Source: Morinoia aosen
Lineage: Eukaryota; Arthropoda; Malacostraca; Amphipoda; Talitridae
Direction: 5' to 3'
NCBI GenBank assembly: GCA_030386875.1
Contig: CM059568.1
Span: 11,270,316-11,334,315 of the forward strand
DNA length: 64,000 nucleotides
Part shown: piece by piece, positions 11,501-19,900 of the stretch
Position numbering within the stretch: the stretch's first letter is position 1
Layout: each line of letters opens with the position of its first letter
Notes under the pieces: generated by a model
The model's database searches: none
The model's input: only the letters and a program-made list of their open reading frames with translations
Told to the model about the DNA's origin: nothing
Program-made: the position numbers and the translations under genes

Positions 11501-11941
11501 TATGCCACAAGCGGGAATTGAGATCTGTGTCTCCTCGTCCCTAATTCTACGGTTTTTAACATCTACAAGTATGCCAAACTTGGCTAAGAAATCCGCGCCA
11601 ATGATAGGCTCTTGGACTTCCGCGATGAGGAAGGTGAAACGAAAGTTTCGCCTCAATCCCAGACTGCACTCTAATACTCTTTCACCGTAACAAGGAATTG
11701 GCGTGCCGTTTGCGGCGCGTAATGTCGCCAACAATGGGTTGTTTTTGTCTTTCACCGTGGCTGGGATAATTGACACACTGGAGCCAGTATCGATGAGAAA
11801 TCGATACTTGGTAGTGGGATCGGTAATGTTTAAAAGGCGAGTGGTCTGGGAATGAGGCAACGCAGTACTCGCTACTATGCGTCGCTGTTGGCGTTTCCCG
11901 AGGTCATTTCGGTATAACGAGGGCAAAAGCGGGACCCGCAC
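8537..11941 (-). CDS. pol: G1 Pol polyprotein: protease, reverse transcriptase, RNase H, integrase
   Basis: The frame is open for 1,134 codons. Production probably starts by -1 frameshifting at 11,893-11,899 rather than at the first ATG, so residues before about 15 are likely not translated in this frame. Order of domains: aspartic protease with DTG at 51-53; reverse transcriptase about 205-450 with the first catalytic Asp at 290 (SKIDLQHAFHQ) and YLDD at 350-353; RNase H about 465-620 with Asp504, Glu545, Asp570 and Asp615; integrase with an HHCC zinc motif (His near 689 and 693, Cys723, Cys726) and a D-D-35-E core at Asp755, Asp814 and Glu850. I see no chromodomain and no env downstream. 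Every catalytic residue I can name is present, so this copy may still be active. The Ser/Pro-rich tail (about 1,010-1,134) has no recognised domain. Confidence 0.93.
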   Translation of the reverse strand: MRVPLLPSLYRNDLGKRQQRRIVASTALPHSQTTRLLNITDPTTKYRFLIDTGSSVSIIPATVKDKNNPLLATLRAANGTPIPCYGERVLECSLGLRRNFRFTFLIAEVQEPIIGADFLAKFGILVDVKNRRIRDEETQISIPACGITRANVLHSFSITLKEECMFEQLLKDFPALTNSNLVSTKMQTSTKHFIETQGPPVYSRARRLPPDRLALAKKEFARMQDNGIIRSSKSPTASPLLLVPKANGEFRPCGDFRRLNAVTLPDRYPIPYLHDFSANLEGAQIFSKIDLQHAFHQIPLDESAIPKTAVITPFGLFEFLKMPYGLRNAPQTFQRHMAEIFSDLTFAYVYLDDILVASTTPELHKDHLRVVFQRLSDNGLLVNPAKCELGKSSLIYLGHEISSLGLKPLPSKVEVIKNFPLPQTQKELRRFLGSVNFYHRFIRNCAQTLAPLSDLLEPKRKGKSIEVKWSEEARTAFEEIKHKLASATELSYPIANADFSLVVDASSTAVGAVLQQQVGTNISPLAFFSKKLSPTERAYSAFGRELLAIYLSVRHFRYALEAREFVIYTDHKPLTSAIKMPSERHSPREARHLSYISQFTTDIRFIKGLDNTVADCLSRINTVQTSGEITFGNISKAQKEDPELQDLLKPSNTSSLKLTLVDGVYRDAERLSRLCLPATLRRVAVLHYHSFSHPGINRTLRLISDRFVWPAMRKEVKQIVQNCHACQSSKVVKHNRAALQSCAFTGHKFDSVHLDLVGPLPLSRGHSYLLTIIDRFTRWVEAVPLPDTQTETVARAFMSNWISRFGVPLSVTHDRGSQFTSKFWSELSTALGCANTSTTAYHPQSNGLIERVHRDLKSALRCLNCSNDWTDRLPVVLLSIRNLHRQDQQCTAAEMLYGQTLRLPGDIVDPKPLPEFSSADRSAYVTCLKDCMRQIKYVAPRMPQTEDKLDPALKDCTHVYVRNDAIKPTLTRPYDGPFKILKRTPKYFILERSGSRDPVSVDRLKVAYTSDHSVTSKPSFSRQNSLSTETRSYLPSQLPQLAALLPSQLECNPFYVPVHSNPISKPVVDSNSSPLTETATSLDRPDEPAAVTRVPRTLADLHLQTRLVKLPRVVRFSDRQTRHGRVVKTPARYK
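11837..11899 (-). promoter_or_regulatory. Predicted -1 ribosomal frameshift signal of G1 (slippery site plus pseudoknot)
   Basis: On the minus strand the gag frame reads TCG GGA AAC, which contains the canonical X XXY YYZ heptamer GGGAAAC (11,893-11,899). After 7 nt comes GCGACGCA, which can pair with TGCGTTGC (8 bp, one G-U). The loop contains GCGAGT, which can pair with ACTCGC 14 nt after the stem (6 bp), giving an H-type pseudoknot. The gag stop TAG lies in the first loop. Slippage by -1 moves exactly from the gag frame into the pol frame. The pairing was found by eye, not computed. Confidence 0.8.
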
Positions 11942-12858
11942 TTTCGTGCTTGGTCACCATACTTTGTGTGGTACCAGCATAAATTGCTACTAGCATCACG
12001 AGAGCGCGACCTGAAGCGGCGGTCTTGATTTGACCTATCATAGGATCTACCTCTATCAAAGCGTTGAGGAGGAGGAAAAGGATGATAGTTTGAGGGATAG
12101 TCATAGGGATAGTCGTAGGCGTTTTGGTGGCTTTGGAATCTCCCTGGGCCTTGCTGAATGTGAGCTACGCTCTGACCTACGCTCTGACCTAACTGGCAAT
12201 TCTGTAAAGCTTGCTTTATCTCAGCGATGTCTTGCTGCATCTTATCTATTGTGGCTGAGGATTGATTCTGAGTATTTGCGGGGCTAAAATTTGCAGCAGC
12301 TGCATTCAGGGAAGCAACTTGCGGTGCTTGTGACAAATTAATGTTGCGCATCACCGTCTCGGTGGACTCCGCAAGCTTTTCCAACGTCTGATCAGGGCCT
12401 GCTAGCGATAGAAATGGACGCACATTGTGAGGAAGCTTAGTCATGAAAACTTCCTTCAGAAATCCCTCAGCTACGGCAACACCCGTAGCGAGTTTTCGCA
12501 GCTCTTTAACTAGCGAAGTGGGAGAGAAAGAGCTAGAGACAGATAGAATTGCTGAGGCGTCTACAAGATTCCTAAATTTGTCCGCATCGGACATCTGTAA
12601 CTTCTGCAGAATCTTTCTTTTTAAGGTGCCGTACGGATCAAAGGCGGGAGGGTTTTCGAGCAATTGATTTGAATCGTTTAACAATTTTGTCGGGGCTGCG
12701 GAAACAAGGGCGTAGAATTGATCGGTGTTATCAGTTACTTTATGATACCTAAACATTGCTTCAACCTGTTGGAACCAGGTATGAGCGTCCTCCGGAATGA
12801 AGGGGGGGAGCCTAATGGGTTTTGTGGGGGCTCGATCTTCATTATCTGATTCAGTCAT
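11875..12858 (-). CDS. gag: G1 Gag
   Basis: A 327-residue open frame from ATG at 12,858. The N-terminal half is a retrotransposon Gag region with the conserved W-F-x2-E-x2-F pattern (W28, F35-F36 region) and a repeated alpha-helical style. Residues 195-290 are Gln/Asn-, Tyr- and Arg/Ser-rich (RSRSRD near 283-288), suited to RNA binding. The C-terminus has C-x2-H-x9-C-x4-C (Cys294, His297, Cys307, Cys312), a zinc-knuckle-like motif. It should form the virus-like particle and bind the genomic RNA. The last 67 bp overlap pol by one frame. The same protein is present in damaged form in G2, G3 and G4. Confidence 0.9.
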   Translation of the reverse strand: MTESDNEDRAPTKPIRLPPFIPEDAHTWFQQVEAMFRYHKVTDNTDQFYALVSAAPTKLLNDSNQLLENPPAFDPYGTLKRKILQKLQMSDADKFRNLVDASAILSVSSSFSPTSLVKELRKLATGVAVAEGFLKEVFMTKLPHNVRPFLSLAGPDQTLEKLAESTETVMRNINLSQAPQVASLNAAAANFSPANTQNQSSATIDKMQQDIAEIKQALQNCQLGQSVGQSVAHIQQGPGRFQSHQNAYDYPYDYPSNYHPFPPPQRFDRGRSYDRSNQDRRFRSRSRDASSNLCWYHTKYGDQARKCGSRFCPRYTEMTSGNANSDA

Positions 12859-13448
12859 GCTAGCAGCTTTCTTTCAATTTGCGTAATCAACGCCTATGAC
12901 TCGGAATTAAGTGGCAAGGGTTTGCGTTATTTCTTTACCTACACAATCATTCAAATTAAGTGGAAACAGAAGGAAAGGAAATATGAAATTGGAAACGAGA
13001 AAAATAAAATTTATGCGGTATGCGGTAATTAGCGTAGGCACAAAAATAAAGCAGGTGAGAAAAAATTTTTTTTTTTCTACCTACTCAATCGATCAATAAC
13101 GTTGAAGAAACGGAGGGAAAGAGAGAATGGAAATGCGAATTTTTACGGTAGTCAGAATAAACGTAAGCACGGAAATAGGAAAAAAAATATTTTTTTCCTA
13201 CCTACTGAGGCACATAAAACAAACAAGGACAGGATAACGCTGAAAAAAAAATTTTGTTAGAGCTGCTCAGAGAATCACCATTAACACGGTAAATCTAAGA
13301 AATTCTCAAAGACTACGACATGGGAAACTTATCACTACAATGATATACCAAAATTAACCTCTCTCACAACTTCTCAAACACTTATCGAGTTGAATAGTTT
13401 TTCAAGTTTTAAAGAAAGTTTTGGGGTTATTTTAACTGGGGTCACCAG
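12859..13448 (-). other. G1 leader and primer-binding region
   Basis: This untranslated stretch lies between the 5' LTR and gag. Directly after the LTR edge the minus strand reads CTGGTGACCCCAG (13,436-13,448), the position of a tRNA primer-binding site. G2 has the same CTGGTGACCCCAG at 24,129. I could not match it confidently to a particular tRNA. The rest is A/T-rich, with blocks shared by the other gypsy leaders (ccta.ctgaggcaca, gagctgctcagaga). No ORF of note. Confidence 0.7.
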
Positions 13449-15724
13449 TGTTTGGATCTGACCGTGGGGTATAGCCAGTCCTAACAAACCTCGACAAGTA
13501 TCTGAGAGAAAATCGTGAGAAGGATAATAAGGCACTTTGGACTCAGCTTTTCGGGTATATATTGGAAGGAAGCCGGAGAGGACCGCCGAGTCTGGAACCA
13601 CCGATGAACTTGGCTAGAAGAGGGTTTGCAGTCCGGGCAGTCGGAAGGCTCCTGGAGCAGTGCTGGAGTCGACAGTGTGTGTGTGGGTAGCAAAGGATTT
13701 ACGAGCCCCAGTATATAGACTTTGAGGAAACCGTGACGTTGTGAGTGATCGATTCTGATTGAGTTGAGGCCAGGCAGGGTGGCTCAAGTTGAGGCAATTC
13801 TTAGGTGAGTTAAGTAGCATTAAAAGCCCATGCCAGCGAGACAAAATGAGGCCCAAGGCCAAGTAAATTCTGGTTAGTCACGTCCAGTTAAGGTCGGGCC
13901 AAATTCAGTTTAGTTGAGGCAGAGCAAGGCGGCTCAAGTTGAGGTAAAACAAGGCCCAAGGGGAGGCTGTTGCGAGTGGTGTGTGGCGATGACGTTGAAG
14001 TCCTGCAAAGAGTCCAATAGCTGGATGAACAGTCCAAAAAGACATCAAGGACATTTCCACCACTGACAGTCCCACATCATTGTAATTAATAAAACTCCCA
14101 CACAGCAGAATTCGAGAAATCCTATAGATTTGACTCTAGTTAATTTCATTTGTTCTCTTTCTCGTCAAGCTCAAAAGTAGAGAGATAGGACAGAATCAAT
14201 TAAGAAACTCTTATACAGCTGCTCTTGCTTTAAATACAAGGCATAAAATTTAAGAATTTTTAGTAATACTTTTAGTGATTATCTAAGAGCATAATCGGGA
14301 ATCAAATCCCTGGAACCATGGAAAAACACATGACTTAACAAGACATGGTTCATGAAGCCGAAGAAAAGAATTACAGCAATTAAGAATTTCATAGAAAGAA
14401 AATTAATGCTTCTTTATGTACTCTAGAATATCTCTATAATTTGTACAAGAAATAACAGAGAAAAATTCTAAGATTTCATGGAAATAAATCCTACTAAAAA
14501 TCACTGATAAATATCATTGGCAATACTAAAAAAATTAAGGAATAATCTCCAATATAAAAAGGAAACACTAAACGTTTTGCTTGCACAGAAGGGAAATCTG
14601 CCCAACCCGAAAACATGAAAATCAGTGCAGCGATTAACCCGGCGATCTCGAGCGTCGCCATTTGCAATAACTTGCGCGTTCACGAAGCATTTTTGTGCGA
14701 GAAGTACTCGTTTCGATGGCAGAGGTTAATATGTATTTCTGCCGCAAAAATGAGAGAAATTCGATTTTAATTTGGTGATGGTGATTTATATTGAAATAAA
14801 TGCGATTAACGCATGATTTAAGGAGTTATAAAAATGAAGAAAACTAAAAAAACTTTAGCAGGCATATAAATGAATAGTCTTCGTAATTTATAAACGTACG
14901 AAATTATTACAAGACATTTCCCAATTAATAATTCCACGCTAAACACAATTAAGAAAATTACTGTACTTTATGTTGTAAAAAAGAAATTAAATCCCGCGTA
15001 CAAAAGGTACGAATTTTAAATGACATGAGTCGGCAGCATTTGCCTTCGCCATTTTTGGAAAACAAAAGGCAACCGCGAACAACGACGCCAGCAGCTCTGT
15101 CGTGCTCTAACGGCCGTATTCGTAAACTGGTCTTGAAATAATATGGCAGTGTAAATTGTCGAACTTTGTTAGTGAGGCTAGAGGTCAACGTAGTTGAATA
15201 TGATAGTAATAATAAAAAATTCGACAAGAAATGAAACATAGACACGTAAATGTTTACGCTATTTCACGTTGAGGTAGCATTCGAAATACACATGCCCGTC
15301 TAAGAGCTTTAACACTATTTTTAAGTTCATTCTTAATTAACGACGATGAACAAATCCTTAAGTTAATCAAACATGCACACAGGGAATTTACACTTGTATA
15401 CATTACCAGGTTACTTCTTCTTATTTAAACACTAATTTACTTCACTTACACGAACGCGGTATGCACGAACTAGTAAGGCACGACAGAATGTGATTCGAAA
15501 GGACGCCACGCGCGGTGCTGCCAGATTCAGAGGCTTGAAACACGAACATGTCAATCGTGACTTTTAATTTTTACGCTTTTTGCACAAAAACTTTAAGGAT
15601 TACGAGTTAGAAGTAGAAAATAATTAATAATAAATTATAGTAAGATTTTTAATGCTAATAATTAATTTATTTAAGTGCGAATGGGAAAATTTATAATTCT
15701 TACGCTTTGTAGCGATATGCTACA
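13449..15724 (-). repeat. G1 5' LTR
   Basis: A 2,276-bp copy with plus-strand edges TGTTTGG and GCTACA. It is collinear with 3,214-5,376 plus 8,384-8,495. Small differences include a single-base indel near 14,113 and substitutions near 13,753, 14,348, 14,604 and 15,031. ORFs in it match ORFs in the other LTR and are by-products of the repeat. It should contain the promoter for the G1 transcript, but I could not place the start site. Confidence 0.9.
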
Positions 15725-16054
15725 GATATACTTTACCAGATATTTGCTCTATTTGAACACTTAATTTCTTTCACTTACAAGGAACGCTGTGCGCACAGGC
15801 TAAAGAGGCACGAGAGAGTGAGGCGGAAAACGACGCGTCCCCCGCGCAGGGTTGCCAATCACAGAGGCTTCACTCTCGAAAATGTCGAGCGCTATTTTAT
15901 ATCTTATGAATTTACACAAAAACTTGAAGGATTACTAATTATAAGTAGAAAATTATTAATAATAATTTAGAGTAAGATTTTTAATGTCAATAACTATTTT
16001 ATTTGAGTGCGAATGAGAATTTTTATAATTTTACACTTGGTAGCTAATGCTACA

Positions 16055-16197
16055 GGACTCAGCTTTGTTAGAGTTTTATTTGAAGAAACTGGAAGGACCG
16101 CTGCGTCTTGTTTTACTGAAGAACTTGGCTGAAGATGGTGCGCAGTCCGTGCGGGCGAAAGGCTCCGGCGAGTGACGAAGTCGACAGGGGGTGTGCG
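16055..16197 (-). repeat. G3 3' LTR, piece 2
   Basis: From GGACTCAGC onward the sequence continues the G3 LTR exactly where 1,728 left off (compare 34,286 onward). It ends in GGTGTGCG (16,190-16,197), the target site of the hAT element. Confidence 0.85.
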
Positions 16198-16384
16198 TAG
16201 TGATGCAAAAAAACGGTTTTATTTGATTACGTTTTTTTGCAAAAAAACGTGTTTTTTATGTGTTTTTTTTTTTTTTTTTTTTTTGCACACCTAAATTTTG
16301 TTGAGTATATGTCTGTTTTTTTTTTGACATCTAAAATATATTAAAATCATGTTTTTTAGTCAATTTATTGTTATAAAAACATCA

Positions 16385-16677
16385 AAAAGAAACCATACAG
16401 TGAAATTGGTGGCAGATAACCCACAATTACCAAGAGGCGTCTAAGAGGAACAGCAGGAGCCACAGAACTTATATTGATGGAGTCAAAATTCAGAGCTTAC
16501 TATCTCTACTATGTCTAAATTTATTTTTATGTGACCAAAAAATTAGACTTTGCAGAGATAATAAGCTCTGAATTTTGGCTCCATCAATACAAGTTCTGTG
16601 GCTCCTGCTGTACCTCTTAGACTCCTCTAGGTAATTGTGGGTTATCTGCCACCACTTTTACTGTATGGTTTCTTTTT
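16385..16677. repeat. Long palindrome inside the hAT element (left)
   Basis: The left arm (about 16,385-16,517, containing ggtggcagataacccacaat) is the reverse complement of the right arm (about 16,543-16,677, containing attgtgggttatctgccacc) with scattered mismatches. The loop is about 25-40 bp. A transcript would fold into a stem of roughly 130 bp. Confidence 0.85.
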
Positions 16678-16679
16678 TG

Positions 16680-17230
16680 TTTTCATTTCAAAAAAATGAC
16701 TAAAAACCATAGATATTAATATATTTTAGGTGACCAAAAAAATATGCTGTTTTTTTTAAACATGTTTTTTACAAAAAATTCTGACTAATAAAAATGAATA
16801 GTAATATATTTTATGGTACCAAATATAACCATGCTGTTTTTTTTACAAAGAATCATGACTAAAAAACAATATACGTTATGTGACCTAAAAAGCCCCATGC
16901 AGTTTTTTTTAAAACATGTTTTTTTACTAAAAAATCATGACTGAAAAAACATGAATAATATATTTATGAGACCAAAAAAATGTTTTTGTACTAAAAAATC
17001 ATGACTAAAAAACATGAATATATATATGAGACCTAAAAAACCCCATGCTGTTTTTAAAAATGTTTTTTTACAAACAATGATGTATAAGAAAACCTGGATA
17101 TGAATATATTTTATGCGACCAAAAATACCACGCTGTTTTATAATATGTATTTTTCATAAAAAATTGTGTCTTAAAATCATGGATATTAACATATTTTATG
17201 GTACCAAAAAATCATTGTTTTTTTAAACAT
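16680..17230. repeat. Array of diverged ~85-100-bp units, forward orientation
   Basis: Units follow the scheme gaccaaaaa-(c)catgctgtttttt-aaacatgtttttt-acaaaaaatcatgactaaaaa-catg(g)atattaatatatttta. I count about six imperfect copies. Part of the unit (catgctgttttttt... and gaccaaaa) resembles the right terminal sequence of the transposon, so the array may derive from its own ends. Confidence 0.6.
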
Positions 17231-17589
17231 GTTTTTTTTATTAAAAAATTATTATTATTCATTTTTTGGACTAGACTTCTTTGTAAAAAAAACACCCTCA
17301 GGGGGATACAATTATTGTATCTATGGGAACTAGCGCTCCCAGGGGGACAATGTGAGGGCCCAAGCTGAGAGTTAGGTAGGCCTCCTTTTTGTTTAAATAA
17401 AATGTTTTTGTTATGTTGAGGACCACCTTTTTTTGGTTCACTGCTGTCCTGTTTTTCAGCACCTACTACTGTCTTCTTCAACTTTGATCTTGTTTCATAA
17501 TCTTCCTTCCTCTCTTTGGCCGCATTTGTTGCTGGGTAGGGAGGCTAAAACTAATGACTAATCTAATCTCTAAAAAAAACATGGATGTT

Positions 17590-18000
17590 AATTTATTTTA
17601 TGTGACCAAAAAACCATGCTTTTCGAAAATTTTTTTTTTACAAAAAACATGAGTGTTATTAAATTTTATCTGACCAAAAAATATGACCTTTTAAAAACCA
17701 AGTTTTTTTCACAAAAAGTCATTAATATCCATGTCTTTTAATCATGATTTTTTTTGTTTAAGAAAATATGATTTAAAAAAACAGCATGTTTTTTTTGGCA
17801 CAAAATATATTAATATCCACATTTTTTAATCATGATTTTTCTGTAAAAAAGATGTTTTTCAAAAAAAACAGCATGGTTGTTTATGGTAAATAAAGTATAT
17901 TAATATCCGTGTTTTTTAGTCATGACTTTTTTGTAACAAAAACATTCAAAAAAAAGCATGGATTTTTTGGTCACATAAGATATATTAATATCCATTAGAA
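17590..18000. repeat. Array of the same units, inverted orientation (first block)
   Basis: The scheme is the complement of the left array: tattaatatccatg-ttttttagtcatgatttttt-tgtaaaaaa-catgtttttt-aaaaaaacagcatgg-ttttttggtcacataa. A further inverted block runs from about 18,310 to 18,500 and again to the right end at 18,849. With the array at 16,680-17,230 this makes the whole element a loose inverted repeat. Confidence 0.55.
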
Positions 18001-18006
18001 CCATAC

Positions 18007-18235
18007 CAGGTCTCAGAATAAAGTATCCACAAAGAATCTATTCACTCTATAAAACCTTTCGGAGACTAGCTCCATCCTCATTAGGTCATTCAGTCAAATG
18101 TTTTTCAAAGGAACAGTGAAAATTCATTGTCTATTTCACTAAATTTTACTGAATGACTGAGGATGGAGCTGGTCTCCGTAAGGTTTTATGGAGTGAATAG
18201 ATTCTTTGTAGATATTTTATTCTGAGACCTAGAAC
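18007..18235. repeat. Long palindrome inside the hAT element (right)
   Basis: The left arm (about 18,007-18,105, caggtctcagaataaagtat...) is the reverse complement of the right arm (about 18,147-18,235, ...attctgagacctag) with a few mismatches, around a loop of roughly 40 bp. It is independent of the palindrome at 16,385-16,677. Confidence 0.85.
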
Positions 18236-18857
18236 AGTTTTAATAAACATGATTTCAATATTAACAGCATTCTTTGTTTATAAGTTTCTAAAGACGATTC
18301 GATTAAAGAAAAATAACTTTCCTGATATTTACATCCGTGTTTTTTAGTCATGGTTTTTTTAAAAAGTTTTTAAAAAAGAAACAATTTTTCAGCATTGGAT
18401 TTTTAAGGTCACATAAATATATTAATATTCATGGTTTTTATTCATAATTTTGTATAAATAACATGTTTTTTTTTTAAAAACAGCATGGTTTTATAGTCAC
18501 ATCTCTATCAATGACCATAAGTAAAGATAGGTTATTATAACACACCACTTCGGAAGTTGAAGGTCATTCACATGTATTGTAAAATAAATGAAATATCAAA
18601 GCATGAAACCGCAGAAAATAAAAAATGTCATAAAACCATGAAAAACCACCAATTAAGAAGTATGCGGTTTTATTTTGTAATTTGACATGAAAACAAATAA
18701 TGTAATGTGTTCTTTTTCTTGCTGAGTTATTTTCAGACAAAATATTAAAAAAAACAAAATATCCACGTTTTTTTGGCCACGGTTTTTTTTGTAAAAAAAC
18801 GTGTTTTTTTAAAAAAAAACGGCATGGTTTTTTTTGAGTCACATCTCTAGGTGTGCG

Positions 18858-19900
18858 TGTGTGTGTGATTTATGGAATTCACTCAATGAGTGAGGCAATT
18901 TTGCAAGGCTAGAGAAATCAGTGTGATTTCAGGGTTAAGCTCAAAGTCTGCGTAATTTTAGCAGAGGAATGATATCAAGTTGAGCCGTGATTGAAGTCGG
19001 TAAAAGATCTTAATTGGTTCTTAATTTGAGATCATTGCACACAGAAGAAAAGTGTCCGTGGTTGGCAGCAGTTTAATATTTAGCCAGTAATTAGATAATA
19101 TACCAGGCTAAAGGCAAGTCAAAACCGAGGTAAATGCAAGGTAAATAAAGCCAAGGTAAAAATCCGGCTAACGGCAAAACTAACGGCAAAGTAAAGGCGA
19201 AGCTCAAGGCCCAGGGATGAATGTGTTGTGGCGTTGTTGACGTCGAAGAATCTGGAATATTCGAGGACGCTGAATGACACATTTCCGGAGAGGCCCAAAG
19301 AAAGACCCACAACAACCGTTTCCCTAGCAGTGCAGCGGTAAATTCCCATTACGGAGAAACCCTGAGTTTCCTCCTACAGATTTAACCTCGCGCTTATCAT
19401 TTCACTTTTTTTAGGCTCAGGAAGAATAAGGATAGGTTTAAACATGCTAGCAATTACTGTTCTCTATGCTCTTGATTTAAAATATAAGCATGACACTAAC
19501 AAGAATTTGATAGTGAAAAAAAAAGTCATAATTTGTTAATCATATTATGAAAACTACATTCAATTTCTGTTCACGATCGGCGATCTAATTTAAGCACACG
19601 ATCAACAATAAGAATCCCGTCAACTTCATAATATGCCCGTGTGACGCTACACTAATGTTTCTGGCTCAAAATAAATTATTTACGAAACCTACAGGCAGCA
19701 CTAAACTGTCCACGTGCCAATTATACATGTAAATATATTGAATACTACCAAGTATACTGAATAGAAATATAATACTGAAACACTGTAAGAGTATACTGCA
19801 GGTGGAAAGGAAATACTGAGTATATAATGTAATGCTGAACATAAAATGAAAACGTTACACACACCATTCACGGCTACGCCATTTTGAGAACAACTCAGAG
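18858..19900 (-). repeat. G3 3' LTR, piece 3
   Basis: It resumes with tgtgtgtgatttatggaattcac, as in the uninterrupted LTR at about 34,428, and stays collinear to caactcagag (19,900; compare 35,488-35,497), where L2b is inserted. It has one copy of the roughly 25-bp cgatcggcgatctaattt unit, whereas the G3 5' LTR (about 35,140-35,190) and the G4 LTR have two. Confidence 0.85.

Larger units (their letters stand above)
3214..15724 (-). mobile_element. G1: structurally complete Ty3/gypsy retrotransposon
   Basis: The order on the minus strand is 5' LTR (13,449-15,724), primer-binding region (about 13,437-13,448), leader, gag, pol, polypurine tract (about 8,496-8,505) and 3' LTR (3,214-8,495, interrupted by a CR1/L2-type insertion). 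The TSD is GATA (3,210-3,213 and 15,725-15,728). By eye the LTRs differ at only about a dozen positions over some 2.2 kb, so the insertion is fairly recent. gag and pol are open. There is no env: only about 40 bp separates the pol stop from the LTR. The long LTR and gag type fit mag-like gypsy lineages, but the lineage assignment is inference. Confidence 0.9.
1729..16054 (-). mobile_element. Solo LTR (LTR-X) inserted in the G3 LTR and itself split by G1
   Basis: The parts are 1,729-3,213 and 15,729-16,054, about 1.8 kb in all. The plus-strand start TGTTAAGATTGG resembles the end of the G2 LTR in reverse complement, and the plus-strand end is GCTACA, so it has TG...CA edges. GGAC flanks both sides (1,725-1,728 and 16,055-16,058). 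No internal region remains, so it is best read as a solo LTR left by LTR-LTR recombination. It is clearly diverged from the G1, G2 and G3 LTRs, although blocks of similarity (for example near 2,590-2,700 with 19,450-19,560) show common ancestry. Confidence 0.75.
16198..18849. mobile_element. Non-autonomous hAT-type DNA transposon (2.65 kb)
   Basis: The termini are TAGTGATG... on the left and TAGAGATG... on the right in reverse complement, a common hAT terminal pattern. A perfect 8-bp duplication GGTGTGCG (16,190-16,197 and 18,850-18,857) flanks it, and the uninterrupted G3 LTR (near 34,420) shows the empty site with a single copy. No transposase ORF is present, so movement would need an enzyme supplied by another element. 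The interior is almost entirely degenerate T/A-tract repeats and two long palindromes. ORFs at 17,212-17,481 and 18,564-18,842 are Lys/Phe-rich readings of these tracts and I do not accept them. Confidence 0.85.

Noticed and set aside
8559-12667. Plus-strand ORFs of 60-135 codons opposite gag and pol of G1
   Set aside because: They are antisense shadows of the real minus-strand coding sequence; equivalents appear opposite the pol genes of G2, G3 and G4.
13436-13448. A tRNA gene near the primer-binding sequence
   Set aside because: It is only a short primer-binding complement; no cloverleaf can be formed from the neighbouring bases.
13374-13862. ORFs in the G1 LTR, duplicated at 3,246-3,627
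   Set aside because: They recur only because the LTR is repeated; the same repeat copies make them look conserved. No domain or gene structure.
17212-17481. 89-codon ORF inside the hAT element, in the only less repetitive stretch
   Set aside because: It begins and ends in homopolymer tracts and has no domain. It might be a relic of captured sequence, but it is not supportable as a gene.
18564-18842. 92-codon ORF at the right end of the hAT element
   Set aside because: It is read from T/A tracts (Lys/Phe/Leu-rich) that include the terminal repeat; there is no transposase feature.
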